From NCBI GenBank assembly GCA_000431215.1, contig HF985603.1:17412-47837 (forward strand): 30,426 nucleotides of DNA, read 5' to 3'. The number at the start of each line of letters is the position of its first letter. Position 1 is the first letter of the stretch. This document shows, in pieces, positions 7,955-15,799 of this stretch. Under the pieces are notes generated by a model. That model did no database searches and had not been told where the DNA came from. It saw only the letters and a list, made by a program, of their open reading frames with translations. Position numbers and translations under genes: made by a program. This DNA comes from Prevotella sp. CAG:1031. Lineage in GTDB: Bacteria; Bacteroidota; Bacteroidia; Bacteroidales; Muribaculaceae.

Positions 7955-9159
7955 ATCTCGACGAAAACCTGACTCCCGAAGTGCAGCAGGCCAAACTGCG
8001 GCTCGGCATTGTCGGCAACGCTCCGGCGCTGACTGCCGCCGTAGCCCGTGCGCTGCGCGTCGCTCCCATCGACCTTAGCGTGCTCGTTGTCGGCGAAAGC
8101 GGTTCGGGCAAGGAGTTTTTTCCTAAAATAATCCACACCAACAGTCCGCGCAAACATTCGACCTACATTGCCGTCAACTGCGGCGCCATCCCCGAAGGCA
8201 CGATCGACAGCGAGCTCTTCGGCCACGAAAAAGGCGCATTCACCGGCGCCGTGGCCGCCCGCAAGGGCTATTTCGAAGAAGCCGACGGCGGCACTATCTT
8301 CCTCGACGAGGTGGCAGAGCTGCCGCTGACCACACAGGCGCGCCTGCTGCGCGTGCTTGAGAGCGGCGAGTTTATCCGTGTCGGGTCGAGCAACGTCCAG
8401 AAGAGCAACGTGCGCATCGTCGCCGCCACCAATGTCGACATGGCCAAGGCCGTCGCCGAGGGGCGCTTCCGCGAGGACCTCTACTATCGCCTGTCGACAG
8501 TTCAGATCAATGTGCCCCCGCTGCGCGAACGCGGCAACGACGTTCTCCTGCTGGCGCGCAAATTTGCCGGCGACTTTGCCGAACGCTACCACACCCATCC
8601 CGTGACCTTCAGCGACGGCGCCCGCCGGGCGCTCCTGCGCTACCGCTGGCCCGGAAATGTGCGTCAGCTCAAGAATGTCATCGACCAGCTTTCGCTGTTC
8701 GGAGCCGGCAACGACATAACCGCCGAAGACGTAGTGGCATATCTGCCCGCCGCATCGTCGAGTGTGGCTACCGTCGGCGACAGTTTCAGCCATCACGACT
8801 ACGACCACGAACGCGAGGCCCTTTTCGGAATGCTGATGAGTCTTCAGCGCGAGATTGCCTCTCTGCGCGAGCGCCTCGACAGCTACGAACGCGGCGGAAA
8901 GCCGGGTAAGCCCGACGACACTGCGCCGATAGCCCGCGCCCTGGTGCCCTACACTCCCGCCATCGAGCCGGAGAACATCCCCGACGAGCCGCGCGAGGAA
9001 TCGCCCGCGACACCGGCGCCTACCCTCGAACAGACCGAACGCGAGACCATTCGCCGCGCCCTCGAACGCCACGACGGACGCCGCAAAGATGCGGCACGCG
9101 AACTCCAGATAAGCGAACGCACTCTCTACCGCAAAATAAAAGACTATGGCCTCGAATAA
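7945..9159 (+). CDS. Sigma-54-type transcriptional activator without receiver domain
   Basis: A 404-residue bacterial enhancer-binding protein. It begins almost directly with the AAA+ domain: Walker A GESGSGKE (50-57), the sigma-54 contact loop GAFTGA (97-102), Walker B GGTIFLDE (115-122), and RYRWPGNVRQLKN near the domain end. A proline-rich linker (about 300-360) follows, then a Fis-type helix-turn-helix (about 366-404, DAARELQISERTLYRKIKDYG). There is no N-terminal receiver or PAS domain, so activity must be set by expression level or a partner protein. ATG 7945 overlaps the upstream gene by 10 bp; a longer frame upstream lies inside that gene and lacks domain sequence. The target promoters are unknown. 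Confidence 0.92.
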   Translation: MELNLDENLTPEVQQAKLRLGIVGNAPALTAAVARALRVAPIDLSVLVVGESGSGKEFFPKIIHTNSPRKHSTYIAVNCGAIPEGTIDSELFGHEKGAFTGAVAARKGYFEEADGGTIFLDEVAELPLTTQARLLRVLESGEFIRVGSSNVQKSNVRIVAATNVDMAKAVAEGRFREDLYYRLSTVQINVPPLRERGNDVLLLARKFAGDFAERYHTHPVTFSDGARRALLRYRWPGNVRQLKNVIDQLSLFGAGNDITAEDVVAYLPAASSSVATVGDSFSHHDYDHEREALFGMLMSLQREIASLRERLDSYERGGKPGKPDDTAPIARALVPYTPAIEPENIPDEPREESPATPAPTLEQTERETIRRALERHDGRRKDAARELQISERTLYRKIKDYGLE

Positions 9160-9859
9160 ATCGCGACTCTGGCTGCTGCCGTCGACAATGAGCGACGCCC
9201 CTGTCGGCGACGTTCTGCCGCCGCGCAACATCGCCGTGGCCTCCGGGCTGCGCTACTTTATAGTGGAGAACGTGCGCACGGCGCGCCGTTTCCTCAAGCG
9301 ATGCAATCCTGCCATAGTCATCGACGACCTTACATTCTTCACCCTCAACACCCACACGACCGCAGCCGAGCTGCCCGCAATGATCGCGCCGCTCGACGAA
9401 GGCCACGATATGGGACTTATCTCCGAGGCCGGCTGTCCGGCTATCGCCGACCCGGGCGCCGACGCTGTCGACATGGCGCGACGTCACGGCCACACGATTG
9501 TTCCGATGGTCGGGCCGTCGAGCATAATTCTCGGCCTGATGGCCTCGGGATTCAACGGCCAGAGCTTTGCCTTCAACGGCTACCTCCCTATCGACAAAGG
9601 CGCGCGCACCGAAACCCTGCGGCGCCTCGAAAGCCGCATCCGGCGCGAACGGCAGACCCAGATATTCATCGAGACCCCCTACCGCAACAACAAGCTGATA
9701 GCCGAACTCGCCGCCACGCTCCCAGGCTCGCTCAGGCTCGCCGCTGCCTGCGACCTGACAGGACCGGGCGCCGACGTCAGAGTGATGACGCTCGCAGAAT
9801 GGGGCCGGGCGAATTATAACTACGACAAACGACCAACAATATTCCTGCTCTTCAGCTGA
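9146..9859 (+). CDS. SAM-dependent methyltransferase, RsmI-like (TP-methylase fold)
   Basis: A 237-residue tetrapyrrole-methylase-fold protein. LISEAGCPAIADPGADAV resembles the SDAGTPLISDPG motif of RsmI, which 2'-O-methylates C1402 of 16S rRNA, and MVGPSSIILGLMASGFNGQSF resembles its PGPSA...SGL segment. It is shorter than RsmI (about 280-290 residues), lacking the C-terminal extension, and its first strand (RLWLLPSTMSD) diverges from the usual GTLYxVPTPIGN. It may be a paralogue with a different target. It overlaps the activator gene by 14 bp. Confidence 0.82.
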   Translation: MASNKSRLWLLPSTMSDAPVGDVLPPRNIAVASGLRYFIVENVRTARRFLKRCNPAIVIDDLTFFTLNTHTTAAELPAMIAPLDEGHDMGLISEAGCPAIADPGADAVDMARRHGHTIVPMVGPSSIILGLMASGFNGQSFAFNGYLPIDKGARTETLRRLESRIRRERQTQIFIETPYRNNKLIAELAATLPGSLRLAAACDLTGPGADVRVMTLAEWGRANYNYDKRPTIFLLFS

Positions 9860-9863
9860 CGCA

Positions 9864-10850
9864 ATGAAACGCCGCCCCTCATTCTACAACGACCTGCAGC
9901 CCGGTCTTTTCGACGACATCGATCTCTCGGAAGAGGCCGAGCGCATAGCGCGCCGACGTCGGCAGGTCTCGCGTCTGGGCGACGGCGACAACACCATGCT
10001 TTTCATGGGACTCGGCAGCGGGTCGAGCGGAAACTGCTCATATCTGGGCGACAGCGACGGCGGCTTTCTGATCGACACAGGCGTCGATGCCGGTATGGTT
10101 GTCGACGTGCTGCGCCGCAACGCCGTCGACATGGCTATGGTGAAAGGAATCCTTGTCACCCACGACCATACCGACCATATCCGCTCGATATATTCGCTTG
10201 TCAGGGAACACCGGCATATCGGAATATACTGCACTCCGCGCTGCCTTCAGGGAATTCTCAGGCGCCACAACGTCTCGCGCCGCTTCAAGGATTACCACCG
10301 GCCGATCTATAAGGAAATACCTTTCACCATCGGAAACTTCACCGTCACGGCTTTCGACGTCAGCCACGACGGCACCGACAATGTCGGCTTTTTCGTCGAA
10401 CGCGGCCCGTCGGGCCACGCTTTCGCCATCGCCACCGACCTGGGCGTCGTGACCGACCGCGTGGAATACTATATGCGCAAAGCCAACCATATAGTGATCG
10501 AAAGCAACTACGACGCCGACATGCTGCTCCAAGGCTCCTATCCCGAATATCTCAAACACCGCATTATGAACGTGCGCGGCCACCTCGACAACGCCGACAC
10601 AGCCCGCTTCATCGCCGGAATCTACACTCCGCAGCTCGCCCACGTATTTCTCTGCCACCTCAGCGCCGACAACAACACTCCCGAGATTGCGGTGCGCACA
10701 ATGCTCGACGCTCTACGCGACGGCCCCGGACTGACAGCCGTCGGCGACGGCAGCGAGCGCCCCGAAATGCGCGATCTTCCCCTTCAGGTAATGGCGCTCC
10801 CGCGATTCGAGCCGACGCCGATGTTCGTGTTGCGCAAGCCCGAAAACTGA
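9864..10850 (+). CDS. MBL-fold metallo-hydrolase, YycJ/WalJ-like
   Basis: A 328-residue metallo-beta-lactamase-fold protein. GSGSSGNCSYLG opens the domain as in the YycJ/WalJ group, and THDHTDH (H100, H102, D104, H105) supplies the zinc-binding HxHxDH motif; further ligands are probably in AFDVSHDG and IATDLG, with H in VRGHLDN later. The first 45 residues form an extension rich in charged residues, and an internal ATG near residue 45 (MLFMGLGSGSSGN) could be the real start. WalJ-like enzymes are thought to act on DNA ends or in cell-wall coordination. The gene is 4 bp after the methylase. Confidence 0.85.
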   Translation: MKRRPSFYNDLQPGLFDDIDLSEEAERIARRRRQVSRLGDGDNTMLFMGLGSGSSGNCSYLGDSDGGFLIDTGVDAGMVVDVLRRNAVDMAMVKGILVTHDHTDHIRSIYSLVREHRHIGIYCTPRCLQGILRRHNVSRRFKDYHRPIYKEIPFTIGNFTVTAFDVSHDGTDNVGFFVERGPSGHAFAIATDLGVVTDRVEYYMRKANHIVIESNYDADMLLQGSYPEYLKHRIMNVRGHLDNADTARFIAGIYTPQLAHVFLCHLSADNNTPEIAVRTMLDALRDGPGLTAVGDGSERPEMRDLPLQVMALPRFEPTPMFVLRKPEN

Positions 10851-10902
10851 ACTGACGGCCTTGCGGGAATGTTATTGCTATGAACAATCATTCCCCGGTT
10901 TT

Positions 10903-11685
10903 ATGGCAAATGAATCTATATGCCGGAATCTGGTCGACAGACTCGTCGCGCCCGGCTTCCGCAACGAAAATACTCTCGGCGACGGCAATGTGGCAGTATT
11001 GGCCGCCCATTCCGAGCGCACGGCCCTGACAACAGCTTCTTTTATTTCGCCCGACGGCGCCGATGCCGTCAACACCGTTGCAAACCGCCTTCTGAGCGTC
11101 GGCGCGTTCCCGCGCTGGCTGACTCTTTCGCTGCGCATCGGCGGCAACGCCGACGACGCTCTTCCGGCTGAGCTGACGTCCCGTATCGGCGAAGCCGCCC
11201 GACTGGCCGAGACCGAAATTGTCAGCGCCGACATGAGTATCGTAGCGGGATGCGACGACATAGAGCTGACTCTGACAGCGCTCGGCATTGTGCGTCCCGA
11301 AATCGACATCGATCCCGGCTGCGCGGAAAGCGGCGACGCCGTGATTCTCACCGGAGCCGTCGGAAGCGGGTCGGCTTCACTGGGCGACATAGTGGCCGGC
11401 GTCTTCGATGTCGCTACTCCGAGAGCTATGTCCGTTCCGGGCCGTGGCGGCCTCGAACAGGCCTTTGCCGACTTACGACGCCTGACAGGCATGGAAATCA
11501 CCGTCGACAGGCGCGCCGTTCCGATAACCGCCGCATTGGCGACGTCGGGAGCGGCTGTGATGAATACACCCTGCCGGGGAATAATGATTATCGTTGTCGA
11601 CAGCGAAAAAGCGCCCGAAGCCCTTGCGGCATGTCGCCGGAGCGCCCACGGAAGCTCAGCCGCCGTAATAGGCCGCGTAGGCTGA
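10903..11685 (+). CDS. AIR synthase-related (HypE/PurM-like) protein
   Basis: A 260-residue protein with the PurM/HypE fold pattern: LTTASFISPDGADAVNTVANRLLSVGAFPRWLTLSL matches the FVVSP...TVNDLAMMGA...L region of HypE, and SGDAVILTGAVGSGSASLGDIVAG matches the start of its C-terminal half. HypE makes the cyanide ligand of NiFe hydrogenase from a C-terminal cysteine, but here the protein ends IGRVG with no PRIC cysteine, and no hydrogenase gene is present. An ATP-dependent function of another kind is likely. ATG 10903 is preferred over TTG 10861. It ends the operon, 6 bp from the convergent nuclease gene. Confidence 0.7.
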   Translation: MANESICRNLVDRLVAPGFRNENTLGDGNVAVLAAHSERTALTTASFISPDGADAVNTVANRLLSVGAFPRWLTLSLRIGGNADDALPAELTSRIGEAARLAETEIVSADMSIVAGCDDIELTLTALGIVRPEIDIDPGCAESGDAVILTGAVGSGSASLGDIVAGVFDVATPRAMSVPGRGGLEQAFADLRRLTGMEITVDRRAVPITAALATSGAAVMNTPCRGIMIIVVDSEKAPEALAACRRSAHGSSAAVIGRVG

Positions 11686-11691
11686 GGAAGA

Positions 11692-12534
11692 TTACAGACT
11701 CAGCCCCTCCCAGTCGTAGGGATTGACTTTCGCCTCGACTGCGTTCTCGAGCGTGTCGGGCAATTCCGAAAAGAAGTCATAACCTGTCAGCCGCTCGACC
11801 TCATCGACGCTCACGTAGCATTTCGACGCATACTGCCTGTCATCGCTGTTGCGCATGACAAAGCCTATGGCACGCGCCGGCCTTACGTAAGGCGACAGAA
11901 CGACCTTGAAAAAGCGCCGCGGAACGCTGACCCTCGATTCCCCGATACGCTCTATCGGTGTCTCTCCCGGAACAGGGCCGCACACAATTATGATGGCCGA
12001 ATCGCTGACAGCCCACTTCCGGCACAGTTCCTCGACCGTCTTCCACGAGCCGCCGTTGAGAGCATGGCACTGTGGAGCCACGTTCGTCAGCAGAAAAGAC
12101 TCGCGCATAGCCTCACGGTCCCACTTCATATCTCCGGCAGGGGCCATGTGGCCGCGGTCATAGCCGCTGTTGACATAGTCTTCGCGCCAGGCACATCCGG
12201 CAACATTGTCGTCGTGGCTGAACGAGCGTGCGCGCGGAATCTCGCCGTCGGTCTCCGAGCCGAGAAGTTCCCACGCGACCCAGTTCGGGATATGGTCATC
12301 GGCGTTGAACGATATGTCCATAGCCTTATATTTCAGCCGGGTGTCGGGACGGTTGAAAGTGTCGACAACCTTCAGCAGGTCGCCGTAGGCGCCCGACTGT
12401 CCGGGAAGAGCGCCCGAATGCGACGCCATGATTCTGTTGTAGAACACGGCCCCGCCGATAAAGAGTGCTACAAGGGCAATGGCCAGCAGTCCCGCGCCAA
12501 GGCGGGGATTGCGACGGCGTTTTCTTCGCGGCAT
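11692..12534 (-). CDS. Membrane-anchored DNA/RNA non-specific endonuclease
   Basis: A 280-residue NUC-type (beta-beta-alpha metal) endonuclease. A basic N-terminus (MPRRKRRRNPR) and one hydrophobic segment (about 13-31) point to anchoring in the inner membrane with the nuclease in the periplasm. The active site is GYDRGHMAPAGDM with catalytic H129, followed by the metal-binding asparagine in PQCHALNGGSW (N160). Family members degrade DNA and RNA without sequence preference, for nutrition or defence. No immunity gene is recognisable next to it. It starts 4 bp after the aminotransferase stop, so it shares that operon. Confidence 0.9.
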   Translation of the reverse strand: MPRRKRRRNPRLGAGLLAIALVALFIGGAVFYNRIMASHSGALPGQSGAYGDLLKVVDTFNRPDTRLKYKAMDISFNADDHIPNWVAWELLGSETDGEIPRARSFSHDDNVAGCAWREDYVNSGYDRGHMAPAGDMKWDREAMRESFLLTNVAPQCHALNGGSWKTVEELCRKWAVSDSAIIIVCGPVPGETPIERIGESRVSVPRRFFKVVLSPYVRPARAIGFVMRNSDDRQYASKCYVSVDEVERLTGYDFFSELPDTLENAVEAKVNPYDWEGLSL

Positions 12535-12538
12535 AGTG

Positions 12539-13678
12539 TCAGAGTTTTATTTCATTTATTATACGGGCTATATCGGCCGCATCTTTGACCTCGGTGCCGC
12601 GCGCTATCGGCAGGCTGAGCACTTCCGAGGCCAGTTGCTCCGTTACCGGATAGCTTTTCCGGCCGAGCGTAGCGGAATAGCAGGGCTGGCGGTGGGGCGG
12701 CACGGCATAGTGTATGTCGGTGGCGACACCTCTTTTACGGAGTTCCTCAGCGAGGGTATCGCGCCGGCCGCCGGTGACGCGGACGACATATTGATGCCAC
12801 ACCTGGTCGACTACCTCGCGCGACACTCCCGGCGCTATGACTGCCGGATTGTTGAGCTCGCGCGTATATGCCAGAGCGCGGGCGAAGCGGTCGGCGTTCT
12901 CTTCTCTGATATGCTTCAGGCGCACTCCGATCAGAGCCGCCTGCATGGGGTCGAGCCTACAGTTGAAGCCCGCCATTATATTATGGTAACGGCGGTCACT
13001 GCCGTAGTTGGCAAGAGCCCTGACCGTGCGGGCCAGCTCGGCGTCGTGGGTGACGACGGCTCCGGCATCGCCCAATGCTCCTATATTCTTCGTCGGATAG
13101 AAGCTCAGGGCACCGGCGTGGCCCAGAGCGCCCGCCATATCGCTGCCGAAGAGGCCCGGCGTGAGAGCTCGGGCGCCGATTGCCTGCGCGTTGTCTTCGA
13201 GCACGAGCAGGTCATGGCGCCTCACAAAGTCTACCAGAGCACTGTCCCAGACCACATTGCCATAGAGATGCACGGGAATGACGGCGCGCGTGCGCTGCGT
13301 CAGCGCAGCTTCGAGCCGACTCGTGTCGAGGTTCATAGTCTTGATCGACGGCTCCACAGCCACAGGCATCAGTCCGGCGTCGGTGACAGCTAATATTGTA
13401 GCGATATACGTGTTGGCCGGAACAATCACCTCGTCGCCCGGCTTCAGACGTCCGAGTTCCACCCAGGCGCGCAGCGTCAGGCGCAGGGCGTCGAGCCCGT
13501 TGCTGACCCCCACCACATAGGGCGCCTTAAGCAGCCCGGCGAGCTGACTCTCGAGAGCCTCGACCTCAGGGCCTCCGACATAGCGGCCACTGTCGATCAC
13601 CCGCAAGGCCGCCTCGCGGAGCTCGTCGGCGTATGGCTCGACAACAGCGCGCAGATCAAGAAACGGATACTGCTTCAT
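12539..13678 (-). CDS. DegT/DnrJ/EryC1/StrS sugar aminotransferase (FdtB/QdtB-like)
   Basis: A 379-residue PLP-dependent aminotransferase that would aminate a keto group of a nucleotide sugar. The PLP aspartate lies in VLEDNAQAIGA (D162) and the Schiff-base lysine in LSFYPTKNIGALGDAG (K197); VSNGLDALRLTLRA near the N-terminus is the phosphate-binding segment. Its ATG overlaps the stop of the FdtA-like gene by 4 bp. With a 3,4-ketoisomerase partner the likely product is a dTDP-3-amino-3,6-dideoxyhexose, used in O-antigen or S-layer glycans. Which isomer (galacto or gluco) cannot be told from sequence by eye. Confidence 0.92.
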   Translation of the reverse strand: MKQYPFLDLRAVVEPYADELREAALRVIDSGRYVGGPEVEALESQLAGLLKAPYVVGVSNGLDALRLTLRAWVELGRLKPGDEVIVPANTYIATILAVTDAGLMPVAVEPSIKTMNLDTSRLEAALTQRTRAVIPVHLYGNVVWDSALVDFVRRHDLLVLEDNAQAIGARALTPGLFGSDMAGALGHAGALSFYPTKNIGALGDAGAVVTHDAELARTVRALANYGSDRRYHNIMAGFNCRLDPMQAALIGVRLKHIREENADRFARALAYTRELNNPAVIAPGVSREVVDQVWHQYVVRVTGGRRDTLAEELRKRGVATDIHYAVPPHRQPCYSATLGRKSYPVTEQLASEVLSLPIARGTEVKDAADIARIINEIKL

Positions 13679-14079
13679 TTTATCGATGCTAAAAAGTCAG
13701 CGTAAGAGCGGATATAGTCACTCTCGTCGTAATCTATCGACGAAAGCGTCAGGCAGACACTCCCGCTTGTGAAATTCTCGAGCTCGCGCCACACCCCCGG
13801 CGGTATCAGCACACCCCGGTAGGGACGGTTCAGCGTGACGGTCATCTGCTCGCGGCCGTCGTCGAGACGCACGTCGAAACTCCCCGACAGAGCTATCAGG
13901 ACTTGCTGCTCGATGCGGTGGGCATGTCCCCCGCGCATCGCTCCCGACGGCACGTCATAAAGATAAAAAACACGCCTTATGTCAAAAGGGACATGGTTGC
14001 CCCCTTCGACAAACGACAGATTGCCGCGCGGATCGTTTCGGCGCGGAAATTCAAGCAGCTTAACGTCGGCGATACTCAT
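13675..14079 (-). CDS. dTDP-4-keto-6-deoxyglucose 3,4-ketoisomerase (FdtA/QdtA-like)
   Basis: A 134-residue small cupin. GAMRGGHAHRIEQQVLIALSGS carries the paired active-site histidines (H52, H54) of FdtA/WxcM-type isomerases, and RPYRGVLIPPGVWRELENF is the conserved second half of the barrel. It would move the keto group from C4 to C3 of dTDP-6-deoxyhexose before amination by the next gene. ATG 14079 (MSIADVKLLEF) is preferred, since the upstream TTG at 14100 overlaps the -7 element. No rfbA/B genes for the precursor lie in the window. Confidence 0.9.
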   Translation of the reverse strand: MSIADVKLLEFPRRNDPRGNLSFVEGGNHVPFDIRRVFYLYDVPSGAMRGGHAHRIEQQVLIALSGSFDVRLDDGREQMTVTLNRPYRGVLIPPGVWRELENFTSGSVCLTLSSIDYDESDYIRSYADFLASIK

Positions 14080-14097
14080 AACTCGGTCTATTTTCCG

Positions 14098-14105
14098 CAA
14101 AGTTA
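14098..14105 (-). promoter_or_regulatory. -7 element of the ketoisomerase-aminotransferase-nuclease operon
   Basis: Minus-strand TAACTTTG, an exact TAnnTTTG match, 18 bp before ATG 14079. No clear TTTG at the -33 spacing. Confidence 0.6.
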
Positions 14106-14245
14106 CTCAATTTCCCTATATAAATCCTATGAATCTTACAAACCTTACTTCTCAGTCGGTAATGCAAAACTCCGATTTTGTCTGTTATTTCATCCGAAAT
14201 GGCTACAATCCACAACTTCGGAAATCATCTGGTTATAGCGAATCA

Positions 14246-14275
14246 ACGGCGTACGCGCTCTCGCGCATACGCCGT
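14246..14275. terminator. Hairpin after the lipoprotein gene
   Basis: ACGGCGTA at 14246-14253 pairs with TACGCCGT at 14268-14275, with a further CGCG/CGCG pair inside. It lies 30 bp past the lipoprotein stop on the minus strand. The T run (CTTTTC) follows on the plus strand, so its working direction is uncertain. Confidence 0.55.
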
Positions 14276-14304
14276 CTTTTCATTTCGCATGAAGTTAGCA
14301 GCTA

Positions 14305-15213
14305 TTATTTACCGAGTGAGATGTTGTTATACATATAGATATACGGAGTATTGTTGACGCTCTCGGTCTGGATTTTGCCCGTAGAGTCAACTGTATAAGT
14401 GTAGTCACGAGCTCCCGACCCGTTGATGGATGTTCCGTCGAAGTCAAGTCCTGTTGTAGTGAGAAGTACCGACATAGGAAGCTGCGAAGGAGCCTTTCCC
14501 ATAAGGCCTACGATAGCGAACTGCCCGAGATCAAACCAGCCGGCATAGCTCAGCGTGTATTGTCCGAGCTGATTTTCCTTGCCGTCGTAGTTTACCATAT
14601 ACTCTGTTTTCTTGGTGCGGATCTTGATTTCGCCATCGTCATTGGTTTTCTCGGTGCTCTCACTGACAGCCGACGTTATAGAACCGTTCTTCCAGAAAAG
14701 GTTAAGATAATCCTGAGCCTCATAAGTATACTGTTTTCCATGAACCTTGTCAATGGAAATTTCATTCGTCTTGCTGTCGACCTTCGTGAGCTGGCCATCT
14801 TTGTCATAAGTAAAACGATAGGTCGTGGTGCTCTCTTCTTTCTCATAGGAATCATCGGTGCTGTCGATAACGACCAATTCATCGAAATAGCCCTGATTGT
14901 TAAGCTTGAAATTACCTGTCTTTCCATCTGGGAATATGATCTTGCCGCTGTCATAGCTCATCTTGCTTCCGGCAATGTCCACAGCATAGTTCTCGCTGTT
15001 GTAGTTAAATGAGTAGCTGCCGAGTTTGGCAAGAGTAACCTTGTTGCCGTCGAGGGTAGCATAGACGGTGTGGGGGCCGGCTGTAGCTGTGGGATTGTTG
15101 GTGTCAGACGGATTTTCAGGAACATTGTCGTCATCGTCACTGCCGCAGGCTGTGAATGTCATGCAGGCGCAAGCGCCGGCAATCAGGTAAGCCAAGAATC
15201 TTGATTTCTTCAT
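14305..15213 (-). CDS. Surface-exposed lipoprotein, DUF4595-like
   Basis: A 302-residue lipoprotein. The signal peptide ends in FTAC with the lipidated cysteine at C23, directly followed by GSDDDD, an acidic lipoprotein export signal that in Bacteroidetes sends proteins to the outer face of the outer membrane. The remainder alternates beta-strand-like stretches with Y/F and short turns (YSFNYNSENYAVDIAG, YTYEAQDYLNLFW), reminiscent of DUF4595-type proteins; I would not assign function. GC is lower than in most neighbours. It may be transcribed from the distant promoter at 15661-15692 through a roughly 440-nt leader. Confidence 0.8.
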   Translation of the reverse strand: MKKSRFLAYLIAGACACMTFTACGSDDDDNVPENPSDTNNPTATAGPHTVYATLDGNKVTLAKLGSYSFNYNSENYAVDIAGSKMSYDSGKIIFPDGKTGNFKLNNQGYFDELVVIDSTDDSYEKEESTTTYRFTYDKDGQLTKVDSKTNEISIDKVHGKQYTYEAQDYLNLFWKNGSITSAVSESTEKTNDDGEIKIRTKKTEYMVNYDGKENQLGQYTLSYAGWFDLGQFAIVGLMGKAPSQLPMSVLLTTTGLDFDGTSINGSGARDYTYTVDSTGKIQTESVNNTPYIYMYNNISLGK

Positions 15214-15324
15214 AATTTTTACTGTAAAAGGTTAATAATTAAAGGTGTTAGTAAATCCAGTGATTAACGACAACCAATCACAGTCAAAACTCTGAAAAAA
15301 AATCGTGGAGGCGACTCTGTGAAA

Positions 15325-15358
15325 GGTGGGCCGTAGTGTTGATTAGCTCGGTTCCACC
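15325..15358 (-). other. Hairpin in the lipoprotein leader
   Basis: On the minus strand GGTGGaaCCG pairs with CGGcCCACC around a 15-base loop. It lies between the terminator at 15396 and the lipoprotein start, and may be part of the leader structure. No convincing U-run follows immediately. Confidence 0.35.
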
Positions 15359-15395
15359 GTCCAAGTCACCGATAGTATGAATATTATTTGGGCAC

Positions 15396-15480
15396 AAAAA
15401 AAGCGTGGACAGTTACGCGGTTTATTCCCAAAGAGGTATCGCCAAACACCTATCACGAAATAAACAGTCCACTCCCACGC
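15396..15480 (-). terminator. Terminator of the candidate RNA
   Basis: GCGTGG and GTGGAC with GTTTATT on the 5' side pair with AATAAAC, GTCCAC and CCACGC on the 3' side, followed directly by seven Ts (15402-15396 on the minus strand). Confidence 0.7.
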
Positions 15481-15655
15481 CTTATCGGATATCGGATCCC
15501 CCCTTGTCGCGGGGAGTGGATATGCGACAAGCATGAGCGTTCTCTTGAACTGCCTTATCCTCCGTGATTCAATGTAGAAATTTGGCGATTTCCTTTGGAA
15601 GGCTAAAGCACGAAACGCTTTTTGATATATAAATTAACGACAGGACTCTTCCCGT
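15396..15655 (-). ncRNA. Candidate small RNA or attenuator leader with pseudoknot
   Basis: On the minus strand a promoter matching TTTG-N20-TATCTTTG is followed, about 260 nt on, by a hairpin and seven Ts. The RNA would begin with a hairpin (CGACGGGA / TCCTGTCG), carry a second hairpin (CTTGTCGC 15531-15524 with GCGACAAG 15510-15503), and end in a terminator stem built of GTGGAC/GTCCAC and GTTTATT/AATAAAC with an inner AGGT/ACCT hairpin. The loop of the second hairpin contains CCACTCCC (15519-15512), exactly complementary to GGGAGTGG (15476-15469) in the 5' arm of the terminator. Pairing there would form a pseudoknot and compete with termination. It could be a stand-alone sRNA or a cis-acting leader for the lipoprotein gene. 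I cannot assign a known RNA family. Confidence 0.6.
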
Positions 15656-15660
15656 CGCTG

Positions 15661-15692
15661 CAAAGATACAATAAGCTGACATTCCCTGCAAA
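15661..15692 (-). promoter_or_regulatory. Full Bacteroidetes promoter for the candidate RNA
   Basis: Minus strand: TTTG at 15692-15689, 20-bp spacer, TATCTTTG at 15668-15661. Both elements match the consensus exactly. It diverges from the promoter of the ParB-AAA gene. Confidence 0.8.
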
Positions 15693-15750
15693 TTTTTCCG
15701 AAAATTGCCAATTTGGAGGAATATTTCAGTTAAAAAATAGATCAAAAATA

Positions 15751-15783
15751 TTTGCATAAAACACGACTCCTTGAGTACCTTTG
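15751..15783 (+). promoter_or_regulatory. Full Bacteroidetes promoter of the ParB-AAA/TOPRIM operon
   Basis: TTTG at 15751-15754, 21-bp spacer, TACCTTTG at 15776-15783, 16 bp before ATG 15800. It fixes the start of the first gene, because any upstream TTG start would lie inside the promoter. Confidence 0.8.
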
Positions 15784-15799
15784 CAAAAACTCACAAATC

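Noticed and set aside
7930..9231. Minus-strand open frame of over 400 codons opposite the sigma-54 activator
   Set aside because: Composition is G/V/A-rich shadow sequence; the plus strand encodes every expected AAA+ motif in order.
11692..12534. Nuclease as a toxin with immunity partner
   Set aside because: The neighbours are a sugar aminotransferase and a convergent HypE-like gene; no immunity-like gene or secretion marker is visible.
12479..13393. Plus-strand open frame opposite the aminotransferase
   Set aside because: The minus strand has intact PLP-binding and lysine motifs; the plus frame shows none.
15343..15534. Short minus-strand ORF within the candidate RNA
   Set aside because: Its sequence coincides with hairpins and the terminator, and it has no family resemblance; structure explains the region better, though a leader peptide is not fully excluded.
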